Counted from the stretch's first letter, positions 46,550 through 58,850 are shown. The stretch is 64,000 nucleotides of DNA from Ctenosaura bakeri (GCA_948474755.1 CAOLHI010001152.1:124001-188000), one strand, 5' to 3'. Notes: generated by a model from the sequence alone, not told the origin. A program made the numbers and translations.

Positions 46550-48997
46550 GTAAGAGGAAACCCAAATCTTTGCAACTGAAAGCATTTGTCTGGTAGGCCA
46601 CGACCCTTGCCTATCAAAGGACTTGGTGCAGAGGAGGTTGCCTGATGTGCTTTATTTAAAATTTGGCATGAATCTTTGTATACATTTTCATTCTTATTTC
46701 TCATAATAAACAAATTTTAACCAAATTGAGCATAACACGTGCATTTTTGAAACAATTTCATCTAATATTACAAGTATCTGCATGTTATTTTTACCAATAT
46801 ATGCATGTTCTTCACAATTCCCAATGCACTCATTTTTGTATACATCTCTTTTATTGGTGAACTGCATCACAAAATTCAGAGAAGTGCAAATATTGATGTA
46901 CTCCATTTCAGATGGGATATTTGTTCAGAAAGTGCCAACAGATTTCTCCCCTATCCTTAGATAATGATATATAAACTATATTTATATCTATCTCAAATAA
47001 TTGAGCTATATGTTATTATGTATTATATTGCATAACTGAATAATTTGAGATGGCTGTGGTGATTTGGAACAGGCACTGTGGGGATGTGTTGGACATTTCC
47101 CAGTCAGTGCATCTGTAGTTTGCTACTTTATGAAGTACAAGTGTGGCAGTAGTGGAAGGGTCTGGTAGGCCACCCAGTACTTCAAGGAAGGACAAATGTG
47201 GAGACCTTCCTTTCTGCAGCTGTCTCATAACTTGAGAGTACCTTTGATGCCTCTCATGAAACTGCAGTATAAACAGAGCTGTTTTCCAGAACAGCATAAC
47301 TGTTTTGTATTGACCTCCTTAGTCAAGCAGTACAGAAAAGCTTCTAAGCCTGTGGATGTGATGGTGTAGGATAATTGACTTGGCAGCTGCAGTATCAAGC
47401 CACAAACCAACATAATTGCATAGCGTCTTGGCTTGTGGTCAGCATATATCGCACTGGGCAACTTTTTTAAAAAACAAAATTACTTGTGCCACGTAGGATG
47501 CCAGCTCAGTCTGTTTCTTTCTAATTTTTGCTCTAAATTGGATGTGATTGACTTGCAGCTAAGTTGTGGGATTCTTAACAATCATGTTGAGAAAAAAGGA
47601 TTGTGAGATAATATTCATCCATAGGCCTACAGTTAGCATGAAAAGGAACTGGTCAAAAGACAAAGAAAGTGGTTATCTGGGGTATATAAATCCCATTTCA
47701 TATTCACATATGTGAGCTCACTCCAAAAGGAATTATACTATATGACAAGCAAGCATTCCAACTTCTTTCAAAAGTAGGCACTTACCAAAGATATATATGA
47801 TTCTCTACCATAATAGTGCCATCCACAGTTTGGGGTTAAATTTTTAAATCTTTGTGTATGAGTGGATCAGTACGAGTGAGCAAGCCCAGAATGAGAGAAA
47901 GTAAAAACTAATGTAGGATATATAATAACAAAGTGTTGATTTATCGAGTAAGGGAGCTTTGTGTTCAAATCCCTAGCTATTCTGCTGACTTGGTGGGCTT
48001 TGACATATCTCCATGTCTTAGCCTAACTTCCCTCACAGAACAATTGTGAAGATATAATTGGATTCAATATGGGATGTATAATGAGTGTTGCACTTTGAGT
48101 AGGGGTTTTGAGTGCAGATCAGGGAAATCAGGTTCTGATAGCCCCTCAGTCATATGTGTGATTGGTATACAATCTCCATCTCTTAGCCTAAGTTCTGTCA
48201 CAGATTTATTGTGAAAATAAAATTGAGAGTGGAGGTGCGGCTTTGTTCCTTGAAGGAAGGGTGGCATAAAAATTTAAATTAACTAAAATGTGTTAAATTT
48301 TACACAAAATGTTTGCCAGATAGGATACTAAGTGATCTGGGACTATTCCCTCGTGCCTAGTACTGCTGCTAACAACCTCTCACAAAACCTTTCAATTCTT
48401 TTGAAACTGCTTTGAAGTTTTATAGCTGGAGGAAGTACCTCTGTCAGGATTTCAAGCAATTTTGTTGACTGAGCAGAAGGGAAGAGGGCTTTTAAAGTTC
48501 ATCCATCATATTTACATTTTAAAACCTTATGAATATTCATATCTATATTCTGTTTTAAACTGGCTAGTTTTTCTTTTAAATTATTTCTTGTGTTTTCTGA
48601 CACAAATAGCAATTTGCTGGAATGCATGTACTCCTTGGGATACAGACCATTTTGGGAATGAGAAGTAAATTGTTCGTATAATAGTGTTAGCCAATTAGAA
48701 TATCAGTTTGGTTGACCGCTGTGTACATTAAATACCCTTGAGAATATTTTTTATGAAGCTCATGAATGCAGAAAGGACACTGGGCTATTTAAATCAGTGA
48801 CAGATGGAAGATAATTAACCTTCCACAGATATTTGATGCAGCTAGTTCCAGACCCCCTCCTTTTACAAATACAAGCTCTTTCGTTGTGTTGCTTCAAGGA
48901 TCCTGAGAATTAGTGAGATTACAGTCTTTAACAAACTATGGCCATTTCCCTTGTTTGTTGCTCTGTCCTCTTATAATGATTAAACTTTGTCTTTCAG
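46550..48997 (+). other. Intron 9 (phase 1, 2.4 kb)
   Basis: AT-rich sequence in which I recognise no repeat family, RNA gene or coding sequence. Short open frames on both strands lack any family resemblance. Confidence 0.5.
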
Positions 48998-49185
48998 GTC
49001 TGACCCTTCAGACTTTCAGCTCTCCTCTAATAATCAAAGAAGACACTCCTCTTATCAGCCTAACAGTGGACAATGTCCACCTAGAACATGGTGTTGTGTA
49101 TGAATACGTCAGCACTGCTGGAATCAAATGCTTTGTCCTGGAGAAGATCATTGAGCCAAAGGGGTGCTTCAATGTCACAGCAAAG
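48998..49185 (+). CDS. PREX1: PREX1 exon 10 of window: start of IP4P-like region
   Basis: This 188-bp exon has acceptor tttgtctttcag and donor gtttatac (GT with a weak downstream context). After a variable start ([18 protein letters not shown]) it reads [20 protein letters not shown] and [20 protein letters not shown], which is strongly conserved in both P-Rex paralogues. It ends in phase 0. Confidence 0.95.
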
Positions 49186-50240
49186 GTTTATACACTTCTA
49201 TATTATATTGATCCACACTTCAGTTTTTTTTTTTTCCATCTCTGAAATCTATGGACATCTTTTAAAAGAAACAACAAATTTTAATAAAAAGCATTATAAA
49301 ATACTAATGTCATTAGAAAGACCCTCTGCTGGTTTGTTGGCAATGTAAGGCTTGCTTGCATGGCTTTGCAGGAGTTACCCGAAGAGCATTCTAAAACTAG
49401 GGAGTGACCACTGAGAATGGGCATGAGGGAGGCAAATCTAACTCATAGCTGTTTCATATGCCTGATTCTCTCCAGCTGAAAACAGTGAGGCACTATTTTA
49501 GGTGAATTATGCTTGCTTCTGTCTGCATCCTCTTGCAGTACCAGTTCTGTGGGTTCCTAAGATGCTATGCTATGGCCAGAGCACGGAAAATCTATTTGAA
49601 AAGAGATAAACATTGCAGTCATTGTAGTATAATCCTGTGTATCTTTACTAAGAAATGAGTCACACTGAGTGAAATTGTTTTTCTCCCAATAACTGGAAAT
49701 ACATTTGCAGCCTGAGTCCCCCAAATATTTACTTTTATTTAGGAGACATGGTCATTTTATGATACTTTCTAGTTTCAAAATACCTCATCTGATACATCCT
49801 GTGTGACTATACTAAGATATTAGGCCCATTGGGGCCAATGTTTTTTCTCCCAAGCAACACCTGGTATATAATTCCCCAAGCCAATATATAATTAGAGTTA
49901 GAACTTAAAACATAATCATCAAGCAAGTTAATAAAAATCAGATCAGCTGTATACCAAAAGCAAAAACTAGCACTACAACTGGAAAAGTTAAGTCTAAAAC
50001 CTATATACACACCAGAGATATTCAGCAGCAAGATATGGTTGAAAAGAGGGGAAAGGGCAACTGTTCCACCCACCTCCCCTGATGGTTTGCATATTGGTGT
50101 CACAATATATTTAAATAATTTCATCTATTTAAATAATTCTTATTTAACCCTGTCTCCTCCCCTCCCCCAGTTAGAGTAAGGTATCAGTGCCATGTGTCTT
50201 TAATGGAAACAATGGTAGTCCAAAGAGTGAATGGACTATT

Positions 50241-50575
50241 TCAGGAGTGGGCAGTTTTTTGTTTTTGTTTTTATTGGTGGTCAAGGGTCACATTCCTTTG
50301 GGGATTAAAATTTTGAGGACCACATACCAATGGTGGGTGGAGCCACAGACAAATGTCAGCAGGCCTAGCCTTTTTCTTTCTAATATCCTTTCTCTTTCTC
50401 CCTCTTTCTCAAGCCTTAGGAGGCTGGTGTGGAAAAGACAAGGTGGTTTGCAGAAGATGGAACAGATAGCCAAAACTACTCTCTTTTCAACTTAGGACAA
50501 ATGCTACATGAAATCAGATCAGGGGCCATGTGTGGCCCTGAGGCAACAGGTTACTCACCCTGAATCATCTGAACC
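50241..50575. mobile_element. Possible hAT-like MITE, CAGGRGTG tips
   Basis: CAGGAGTGGGCAG at the left and GGTTACTCACCCTG at the right form a rough inverted pair, and internal GTCAAGGGTCACATTCC / GGGGCCATGTGTGGCCCTG are mirrored. No exact target duplication. Confidence 0.4.
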
Positions 50576-50757
50576 TATCCTGAAAAATTAAGCTGGTGCA
50601 GTCTTCTTAGATGTGCTACTTTAGAAACCAAGTTCCGAGCAGTGTAGATTGAGAAGCATAAACATTTTCACTTGATAGAACCTGTATGATTCTCTGTTTA
50701 TGGCTTTGATGTTTTATTTCTGCTGCTTCATGTAATTATTGATTTCTCCTCCTTTAG

Positions 50758-50919
50758 ATTTTAGAGGCTTTTGCTACAGATGACAGCTACTTTGTGAGGA
50801 ACTGTAGGAGGCTCATGTCCCTCAGCAATCCTGTGGTGACCATGCCACAGTATGAGTTCCGGCAGATTTGTGACACAAAACTTGAAAGTATCAGCAGAAG
50901 AGTTGCCTGCTATCAAGAG
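50758..50919 (+). CDS. PREX1: PREX1 exon 11 of window: IP4P-like region
   Basis: This 162-bp, 54-codon exon has acceptor tctcctcctttag and donor gtaagata, phase 0 at both ends. It reads [40 protein letters not shown] and [14 protein letters not shown]. The [14 protein letters not shown] segment matches P-Rex1 rather than P-Rex2. Confidence 0.95.
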
Positions 50920-51201
50920 GTAAGATAACTATGCACAGCGCTGTCTCTTCCTGTAACTGGTTGTGTTGCTAATCCACAGCGATAAGTTCAGATGGAATGC
51001 TTTCCAATTCCCATTAAGGAGGAGGATTTAGGATTGTTTGTGTATTAATTTTTCAAGCCAATTACTGATTTCATCAAGATTGTAAATATATGCCAGCATC
51101 TGACTGTGAAACCAGGGCCAGCCCTACTGTTAAACTAAGTAAGGCAGCACCTTGATACAGTACATTTTGGGTGTCATGGAAGGACAGAACATTCAATAAT
51201 A

Positions 51202-51886
51202 CAGTCCTCCCTCCTCATTCACGGGTTTGACTCTCACGCATTTGATTATTCATAAGGCACTCATGCCTCCCCGCTTTCTCTTTCTCCCACGTTTTGCTGG
51301 TATGGAGAAAGCAAGTGTGCTAAGGCAAAACCTAAGGCAATGGGGAAAGGAAGATGTCCGTGCTTTCCTTGCCTCCCTCCAGAGCTCTCCCCTCCCATTC
51401 CTTTGCCTCGTCCCGGTACTGAGAACTCACACTGAGGCAAAAGGTAAAGCAGTGGGAAGGGGGAGACAAGCACAAACATTTTCTTTCACCCCTCTGGAAC
51501 TCTCCCCTCCCATTGCTTTGCCCCTGCCCCTGCCCTGGTACTGAGAACTTATGCCGAGGTGAAAGGTAAGGCAGTGCGGTGGGGAGGCATGCATGTGTTC
51601 TTTCCTTGTGCCCTTCAGAGCTCTCCCCTCCCTCTCAGTTCATGTAAGAACACACACTGAGGCAAAAGATAAGGCAATGGCAGGAACACACACTTCTTCC
51701 TTCTTCCCTTCAGAGCTCCCAGCTCCCACTCTCTTGCCTTTGACCTGGTCATGAAGAGGGAAGGCTCCCATGCCAGAGCTCTGGAAGGAAATGGGAGGGT
51801 GATTGTGGGGAGGCGGGTATTCACAATTTTTCCACTTTTGTGAGCGTTCTATGCCCCGAACCCTTGTAAATGTGGAGGGGTCACTG
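51202..51886. mobile_element. Tigger-like shell with internal tandem repeats
   Basis: Left CAGTCCTCCCTCCTCATTCA and right (reverse complement) CAGTGACCCCTCCACATTTA are imperfect inverted tips; TA precedes the left, the right flank is TG. Inside are four diverged tandem units of about 105-122 bp starting near 51299, 51415, 51537 and 51641, each with a GAGGCAAAAGGTAAGGCAGTG-like core. These units create spurious open frames. Confidence 0.72.
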
Positions 51887-51979
51887 TGCCGCATTTTTAC
51901 TGCTAGAGACAGAGAAAAGGGTTTTTATGCCCTTTAGCCAACGTCTGCTGTTTGGCATACGTTGAGTAGTATGAGCAAT

Positions 51980-52516
51980 AGGAACAAAAGAATATTTGTC
52001 ATGGACCTTTTACATTTGTCATGGATCTTGTGTAGTTTTTCACTAAGTTTCTTCTTAAAGAAAACAACACGTAATTTTAACCATCTTTTCTCATTGTGAG
52101 AAGGTCTTCAAAAACTGCAGTTTTCAAGGCTTATTTGCAATTCAGGATTTATGCTAAACAAATTTTACATGTAGTTGTTTTGAAAATGCTGTTTCTTGTG
52201 CAGATAATGTTGTTTTCTGTGCAAATCAACAATGTTTGAATTTCTTTACAGAATAATTTCCCAATTCCATCACTTTTGGTGCAAGAAACGGTATTTGCTG
52301 CACAGGAAATATTTTTGTAAAAATATCAATTTCTGTGCAGAAAAGTTGTTTTCTTCACGAAACAACTGCATGCATATTTTGCAAAGGATAAGTCCTCAAA
52401 CTGCAAAGTTTCTTGTCAGTCCAGGATTCTTCTAATCAGGGTTTCTCAACACTCTGGAAAAAACATGATTTTTTCATCCATTTTGTAACTAATTTCAAAT
52501 ATTCTCTCCATTCCTG
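51980..52516. mobile_element. hAT nonautonomous element, second copy of the 19494 family
   Basis: Left tip TAGGAACAAAAGAATATTTG and right tip (reverse complement) CAGGAATGGAGAGAATATTT are inverted. The interior aligns to 19494-20054 over most of its length, for example TCTAATCAGGGTTTCTCAAC at the right and TTCTGTGCAGAAAAGTTG in the middle. An exact target duplication is not visible, so the copy is more decayed or the tips are off by a few bases. Confidence 0.75.
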
Positions 52517-53219
52517 GTGTACACAGAAGTAGGTTTTTCAGTCCAAAAACTTACTGCAAATGATTATACACAGCAAAACCCAATTGCTCTTTTGGATCAG
52601 GGTTCCAGTTTACATATGGAATTAGAGCTTGAGTATTCTTCAGCTGTTATATGCTTTGAAAGTTCCACAGGCATGGGGGTGAGGTTTTGAACAGAATTCC
52701 TGTAAGATTCTGTCCAGTATCCATGGAATATTCCTTATTAGCCAAACAAAATAGGATAAAACAAACTCAACAATCAGAGTTATACAGGTTATACTCATTT
52801 GCTCATTTTCCTTAATTTTTGTGTAATCTGTGATTGGTGCAACATTTTAGACTGCCTGGCAAAAAAAAATTGGTTTTCTTCTTTGTACTTCTTTCTAAAT
52901 TAAATATTTATTGAGGAGATTTTGTATGTAATAGCCATTACAAGCCTACAGTTCTTGACAGCCATTGATTTGTAGATAAAAATGCTATCTAAAGTTTTCC
53001 TTATCTCAGTTTGTTTCTCCTCGATTCTGTGAGAATCTTGATCTCTTACAAAAACAAGACATGAATTTGAGGAAGTAGTAATTTCTGTAAACTATTGGAA
53101 AGATAGCCACAGATCTTAATTTTTCTTTCTATATTTGGAGGTGCTGATAGAAAGGAAGGAAGAGGACCTTAAGGCCAGTATAATCTACAAATTTGTACAA
53201 ATAGTTTTTCTTTCTCTAG

Positions 53220-53430
53220 TTTGTAGATGAATTGAAAACAAAGGTGAGCCCATCCTTTAAACAAGCTACAACAGACCATCACCCCCTGAGTAGTATGGAT
53301 TTCTGCCCCACCAACTGCCACATTAACCTCATGGAAGTGTCATATCCGAAAAACACTACCTCAATGGGAAGGTCATTCAGCATTCGCATTGGACGGAAGC
53401 CTTCAATTATAGGCCTTGATCCAGAACAAG
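53220..53430 (+). CDS. PREX1: PREX1 exon 12 of window: IP4P-like region
   Basis: This 211-bp exon has acceptor tttctttctctag and donor gtactcac. It contains [20 protein letters not shown] and [20 protein letters not shown], then PEQ plus one base. The [19 protein letters not shown] block is diagnostic of PREX1; PREX2 differs here. It ends in phase 1. Confidence 0.96.
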
Positions 53431-54091
53431 GTACTCACCAGCTCTCAGAGTGACAATGTCACCTTTGGGGTAAAATGTTCACTTGTAGATCAAGACCATT
53501 TTCAAGAGGAATCAAAAGTTTCTTTTAAAAGGCCAGGGAAGCTTTGAAGTTTTCATCAGAGCATCTGACCGTCATAGGGCACGGGGAGCTGAAGAAGTGA
53601 AAGAGTTTGAGCATTGCTAATGACCTACATGTGACAAACACTTGAGCAGATTTATTGACTGATTTCTTGACTGAAAAAAATTACTGAAGGATTAAAGAGA
53701 TCCACCACTGTGCCAGATGTATTATGGCCACCAGGCTTGAAAACTTTAAGCAGGAAGTCAAGCAGCAAGACTGATCTTCCAGTGGCATCAGTTTTAAAAG
53801 CAATACATCAATGCACTGTGGGGGAGGGGACTTTGAGCCCTTGAGGTTTTGATGAACTTTTAATTTTGGCAGACTTCACTGTTGGCCAAGCTGACAGGGG
53901 TTGATGGAAGTTAGATTTCAGCAAACATCTGGAAGACCACAAGGTTCTCCACCCTTGCTCTAAGGCATTCTATCTTGATTCACAGTTTGTGGCAACTGGG
54001 AACAAAAAGCCACAGGTCTGATTCATGGCTGTGGCTGCAGCAAGAGTCTCAGAATCTGATAAATTCAGTTGTCAGTTTCCTGATCCTTCCT

Positions 54092-54195
54092 AGAGCTTCG
54101 AAAGTTACTTTTTTGGGGTGATAGTTTTCAGAATGCCATGCTGGCAAGGGGATTCTGGACAGTGTCACACAAAACTGTAGCTTTTGCAAGCTCCG
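54092..54195. mobile_element. Palindromic MITE, AAGTTACTTTT family, copy 6
   Basis: AGAGCTTCGAAAGTTACTTT and GTTTTCAGAATGCCATGCTG mirror GGGGATTCTGGACAGTGTCA and ACTGTAGCTTTTGCAAGCTC. Confidence 0.65.
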
Positions 54196-54259
54196 ATAAT
54201 TTTAACATAGTAAATTGCAGAAGTAAACTTCTGAACTTTATGCTAGATGTACCAAAGGC

Positions 54260-54640
54260 ATAGACTCAGAGATGGAAGACACCCAATTAGCCATCTAGTC
54301 CAACCTCCTGCCATTGTAGGAATCCACATCTAGAGCATTCCTAAGAAGTGGCCAAGCTTTATTTAAAAACATCCAGGTTCAGTACCTTCCAGCTTGTGAT
54401 GTTTAGTCAGAATCTCCTTTCTTGTGATTTGAATCCGTTGGTTCAGGTCCTTCTGACAACTCTTACACAAGGTCTTCACTGGCTAGGGGTATGAAACTTC
54501 TTCTCTGCCTCTTAATTTCCTGCCAACTCATGTGCTTCTTGTCTACTACTTCTTGTCTACTGTTCCTTCATGCAATTATATATGACATAGATTTGTATCA
54601 ACTGAGACCATTGGGACACTCAGATAAATACTGCAGGCTA
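54260..54640 (-). mobile_element. CR1-like LINE fragment, antisense
   Basis: CCATCTAGTCCAACCTCCTG and GAGCATTCCTAAGAAGTGGC, then TTGAATCCGTTGGTTCAGGT, are antisense CR1 sequence a little further upstream in the element than 4682-4800. More diverged. Confidence 0.65.
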
Positions 54641-54833
54641 GTCTGAAATGACTAACATTGTTTATCTAGTTTTCCCATCCCTATCTAGAAGTGCCAAAGA
54701 CTATGCCAGGGATCATTTGTATGTGAAACCAGTCCTTCCCTACTTTCTGGAACCAATGGGCAAACAGTCTGAATTGATATGAGAGAATTTCCTATATTCC
54801 TATGGGATGAGGTATTCCACCAAAAATATAGGA

Positions 54834-54951
54834 CAGGGAAGCAAAATGTATGGCCCTCCAGATACTGAGCTGTAGTTCCCATTTTTCCTCCCCTGTGGTT
54901 ATGGGACTTGCAGGCTAACAACATCTGGAGGGTTGTACATTTCTCACCTTG
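54834..54951. mobile_element. Palindromic MITE, GGCCCTCCAGAT family
   Basis: TGTATGGCCCTCCAGATACT and GAGCTGTAGTTCCCATTTTT mirror GGACTTGCAGGCTAACAACA and TCTGGAGGGTTGTACATTTC. Confidence 0.7.
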
Positions 54952-55073
54952 ATGTAGGGGAATGTTTTGAATCAACTATGTCTACTTCATCTACTTTTGA
55001 ATAAAGTTTTTCCATACTCTGGAAAATAAATGATATAAATTTGATATACTCCATTAAATAAACAGAAGCACTT

Positions 55074-55171
55074 TATCCTTATCACAAATTTGTTTTATAA
55101 TAAAAGTGGTTAATTTTACAATATCCTTATCACAAATTTGTTTTATAATAAAAGTGGTTAATTTTACAATA
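55074..55171. repeat. Perfect 48-bp tandem duplication
   Basis: Two identical 48-bp units (55074-55121 and 55122-55169, identity running two bases further) lie head to tail, 130 bp before the acceptor of exon 13. No mismatch was seen, so the duplication is recent. Confidence 0.95.
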
Positions 55172-55301
55172 AACCAATGTCTCCAGCTATATTTGCAAAA
55201 CAGTTGAATGAATAACTTCCAGAAGTATTCAGAAGTTGCAATTCAAGCTCCTCTTTTAAAAAATGGTGCTTTCAGAAATTAATATTTTTAATGTTTAACA
55301 G

Positions 55302-55578
55302 GAAACTTGAATCCAGTTTCATATACCCAGCATTGCATAACCACCATGGCTGCGCCATCATGGAGATGCTTAATTCCAGAAAATGAAGATCTCAGCCTAC
55401 ATGGACAATATGATGATTACTATGGCCAAGAGAATGGAGGAATACCTCCAGAGGAAAAGGGTCTTGCCTTTTTGTTGAAGCAAGAGGATCGAGAAATACA
55501 AGACTCCTACTTACAACTCTTCAACAAATTAGAAGTAGCAGTTAAGGAAATGAAGCAATACGTCTTTCAGATCAATAA
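55302..55578 (+). CDS. PREX1: PREX1 exon 13 of window: IP4P-like region
   Basis: This 277-bp exon is the largest in the window, with acceptor atgtttaacag and donor gtgagttg. It reads [20 protein letters not shown], a variable acidic and tyrosine-rich middle ([18 protein letters not shown]), then [20 protein letters not shown] and [17 protein letters not shown]. Phase 2 end. A perfect 48-bp tandem duplication lies 130 bp upstream in the intron. Confidence 0.95.
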
Positions 55579-56102
55579 GTGAGTTGGTTAATAGTTTCAT
55601 TTAGAAATCTTTGGGCACACTCCTGAATATTGCAATTTTTGATTTGTTGAAAAAGAATTAGGTACAACACATACAGGAATAAGTTGTCAGAAAATAAATT
55701 ATTTATGAGGTGTGCTTGCATGTTAAATAACAGTAACAACAATAACAATATAGAAATTAGTACTTCCTTCTGCATGCAAAAGGCAGAAGTGAGCAGGCAA
55801 ACTTACCTTTCTCCATAGCTGTGATTGATCAAAATGGCTGCATCTTTCTTTGAATATTTGTTTCTTTTATTCAACTGACTTAGAGAAATGAGCCTTTCAG
55901 TGAGAGCTGAATGGAAAAGCTTGGCTTGGAAGACCAGGTCAAAGATTTTGACATTTTTAGACTTTAACTGGCAAGAAGGGAGCAAGAGCAGAGTATGGGA
56001 TCCTGTGCAGTTTCTTACCTTAAACCTGCCTTCACTGTTGTTTTTCATTGTCACTGACATTAACTATGGTTGATGTCAACCAGATTTTTTATTTTCTAGG
56101 TC

Positions 56103-56290
56103 AGTGGTTCTCAAATATGAATCTGGGAATAATGTTGACTTACAATTCCCATCGTCTTGATCAAAGTGTATGCTGGCGAGGAGGAGGATCTTTATATCCC
56201 TCTCCCCCACCCCACTCAGAACCCAAAGAGGTATATCATTATGGGAGTTGTAAACCAACTAGTTTAGGAGCCCAGGTTTAGGCATCACTG
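56103..56290. mobile_element. Possible hAT-like MITE
   Basis: CAGTGGTTCTCAAATATGAA and, in reverse complement at the right, CAGTGATGCCTAAACCTGGG form diverged hAT-like tips; internal CAATTCCCATCG / ATGGGAGTTGTA are mirrored. No target duplication. Confidence 0.45.
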
Positions 56291-57837
56291 ATTGAAAACC
56301 ACATGGAAATCCTCAATCTCTCTCTAGCAGTGAGCCCAGTTAAGGTATCAACATATACCTTGACCATGAAGCAGAAGGTTGTGGAGAGGATCATATTACA
56401 GAGTGGAGGGACTCAGAGGAGGGAGCAGCTTTTTTTACATCTCTTTATTAGATATCAGTTGAATTGTCTAAATTGTTCATCTTTTCAGTTGGATTCATTT
56501 GGAAACAACTGTGAGTGAATGTATTCCAAGTTAAAGTCTCTACACCATTTTGAAATACTATCTCATTACGAGCTGAGCTTTTGCTTCCTTTGCCCAAACT
56601 ATAATCAGTGAAGTCACCAGGTTGAAACACAAAAATTATCTTGATTAGAGGTTGTCGAACTCAGTACCTCTGAGAAAATGAGTAAAAGTTCATGCTGAAT
56701 AAGTTATCATCAAAGAATTATAGTAAAAAAGGAATGAAATGTCCCCCACTCTTAGACAGTGATACATTTATAATCCTGATTTCATACTTTTTTAAATATC
56801 AGCTGTTATATTTTAGTTTACTCCTCATGAAAGCAGAGTTATGCTTGTTGACTTTATAACAGTGAATAGTTGAAATCTGAAATTCCTTATTGTATTTTTC
56901 TGGGAAGTATCTGTAATCTGATTGTTGTTATTTTACTTAAGTAAAGTGTGTATGTAATTTCACCCTCTTTTGTCCCTCAAATTCTGTTGCAGGAAGAGTT
57001 TTACTTAAGTACCATCACATGTATAACTTAGGTCCCCTCCTGCCCCAATAGAATTTTCCCTCTAACATCTAAATTGATAACGTTTTCCATATATAGCTTA
57101 AAGTAATAAATCAGAGTTATTATTGAATTAATAATATTATCGTGACTCTGCCCGTACATCCTGACTCCTTGTGCAATGTTTGAAATCTACTGGAAATGCA
57201 CTCTTAATGATACAACTGTGCAAGAAGAGTCAATCACAGTGCCTACGTACTACTCCCAATTATACTATTTTCCATTACAGACAAACCTGTCCATCCAGAG
57301 TACTTCATGTTTATATAATCTGCCTACTTGGGCTTGCCTTTGTAGTCCAAGACTAGGTCAGGAAAGGATGAGAGAAATGTCATGGAACAATACTTATATT
57401 CTGTTTTGCTGATTTTTGCTATTGGTAACTCACTTGGAATGAATTATTTATTTAGTGCATTACTAAATAATAAACAATGAGCTATGATGCCTCATAGCAT
57501 TTGAACATATATGTAAAATCATTAATAAAACTGTCCTATTGCATTTTGTATTTTTGTGGAATCAAAAACTTAATGAATTGGAAAATGTACTTTAAATAAA
57601 GTAAAACTAGAGGCTTGCTTGAACCTGTGACTTTGATTGATTGATGGACTGAAAACATTTCTAATTTGCTCTTTTACTACAAAATATCCCAGGTAGTTAG
57701 GAATAAAGTCTAACATTTTGACAATAAAAAATAAAGCAATGAAACAGCAGCATTTGACAACGAAAATAGAATTAAAGCATAATTCATCAAATGCCTTTGG
57801 GAGTAAAATTGTTAAATTAGTAATTAAAGGCAAGTAA

Positions 57838-57955
57838 AGTAGCTGCCCAGCTAAATCTTCCTAGGAAGAGTTTTCCACAACCAGGATGCCACCACTAAGT
57901 AGGTCCTATCCACTGGATATCTGGTGCAGGACCTCTAATGAAGATCTGCAGCACA
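57838..57955 (-). mobile_element. LINE-like fragment, antisense
   Basis: GGAAGAGTTTTCCACAACCA, GGATGCCACCACTAAGTAGG and GACCTCTAATGAAGATCTGC resemble the pieces at 9830 and 24535. It ends about 50 bp before exon 14. Confidence 0.45.
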
Positions 57956-58008
57956 GATGTATTTTTTTAATTTCTGGGTTTCTTTGTGTGTAACTTCTAC
58001 ATCTGCAG

Positions 58009-58212
58009 GCTTTTATCAACCATTACTGAACCTACAGGAGCAGAATTAAGTGAGCCTCCATCTACAGAAGGGATACCCCCCGCATCCTTCGTCACAGAGG
58101 ACAATGATATTGACAAAGTGGAGCATGGCATGAAGAAGGTTTGTTTCAAAGTATCTGAGGAGGACCAAGAAGACTCAGGACATGATACAATGAGTTACAG
58201 AGATTCCTACAG
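58009..58212 (+). CDS. PREX1: PREX1 exon 14 of window: last exon seen
   Basis: This 204-bp exon has acceptor ttctacatctgcag and donor gtaggttt. Completing a Lys codon it reads [40 protein letters not shown], then [20 protein letters not shown] and SYRDSY plus AG of a Ser codon. The following P-Rex1 exon (SECNSNRDS in human) was not found before 64000, so the final intron exceeds 5.8 kb. Confidence 0.95.
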
Positions 58213-58719
58213 GTAGGTTTAGTGAAAAAGACTCTTTTGAAGCCATTTTGGTTGGCTATTGAGAAGAAAGGGGCTAACATTCACATACGATCAAGTAAGG
58301 AATCAGTGGCACAGTGGGATATTGTTTAATGTATGAAATTGACATGAACATGCTCTTCTGGCTAATTGTTTCCTCTAATTGTGAAGTTGGCTGGTTGCAT
58401 ACCTATCAAAATCGGTCCAAATGTAGAATGGTTTCTACATATTTGGGAAAACATAGCCAGAAATATGTAAATTTGGAAACCAAAAGAATTTAAAAAATTT
58501 AAAATGATTTTAGAAGAACTTTTGATCTTCTAGAATGCTGATGACAGATGGGGAGAGAGATCTAAAGAAATGACCTGCAATTATGTAATACAAGCTAAAT
58601 CCAGTGTTGCACAGCAGATTTCCATCCATGTAATGGAAATTTCCCTTTTTCTTTCTCTGTCCTACAACTCTTTACATGCCTCCCAAACTTCTGCAGCCCA
58701 TGATGAGTGAGGGTCCAAT

Positions 58720-58850
58720 TAGCAGTAATAGCAATAGCAGTCACATTTTATACTGCTTATCAGTATGAAGCACTCCCTAAACGGTTTACAGTATATTTAG
58801 CTAATTGCCCCCAACAAGCTGGGTACTTTGAGCATAGAGTAATCCCTAAT
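58720..58850 (-). mobile_element. LINE-like tail fragment, antisense
   Basis: TTATACTGCTTATCAGTATG, CTCCCTAAACGGTTTACAGT and AATTGCCCCCAACAAGCTGG match a squamate interspersed repeat that usually lies antisense at LINE 3' ends. Exact class uncertain. Confidence 0.5.

Larger units (their letters stand above)
50920..53219 (+). other. Intron 11 (phase 0, 2.3 kb)
   Basis: Largely filled by two transposons: a TA-flanked Tigger-like shell with internal tandem repeats (51202-51886) and a hAT copy (51980-52516). A scrap of another dispersed repeat occurs at about 51110-51185. Confidence 0.6.

Noticed and set aside
51227..51894. Overlapping ORFs on both strands
   Set aside because: They arise from the 105-122 bp tandem units in a MITE.
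55074..55171. CRISPR-like direct repeat
   Set aside because: Only two contiguous units without spacers, in a vertebrate intron; a simple tandem duplication.
514..58212. PREX2 instead of PREX1
   Set aside because: Exons 6, 11, 12 and 14 carry PREX1-type segments ([50 protein letters not shown]) that differ in PREX2 as I recall it.
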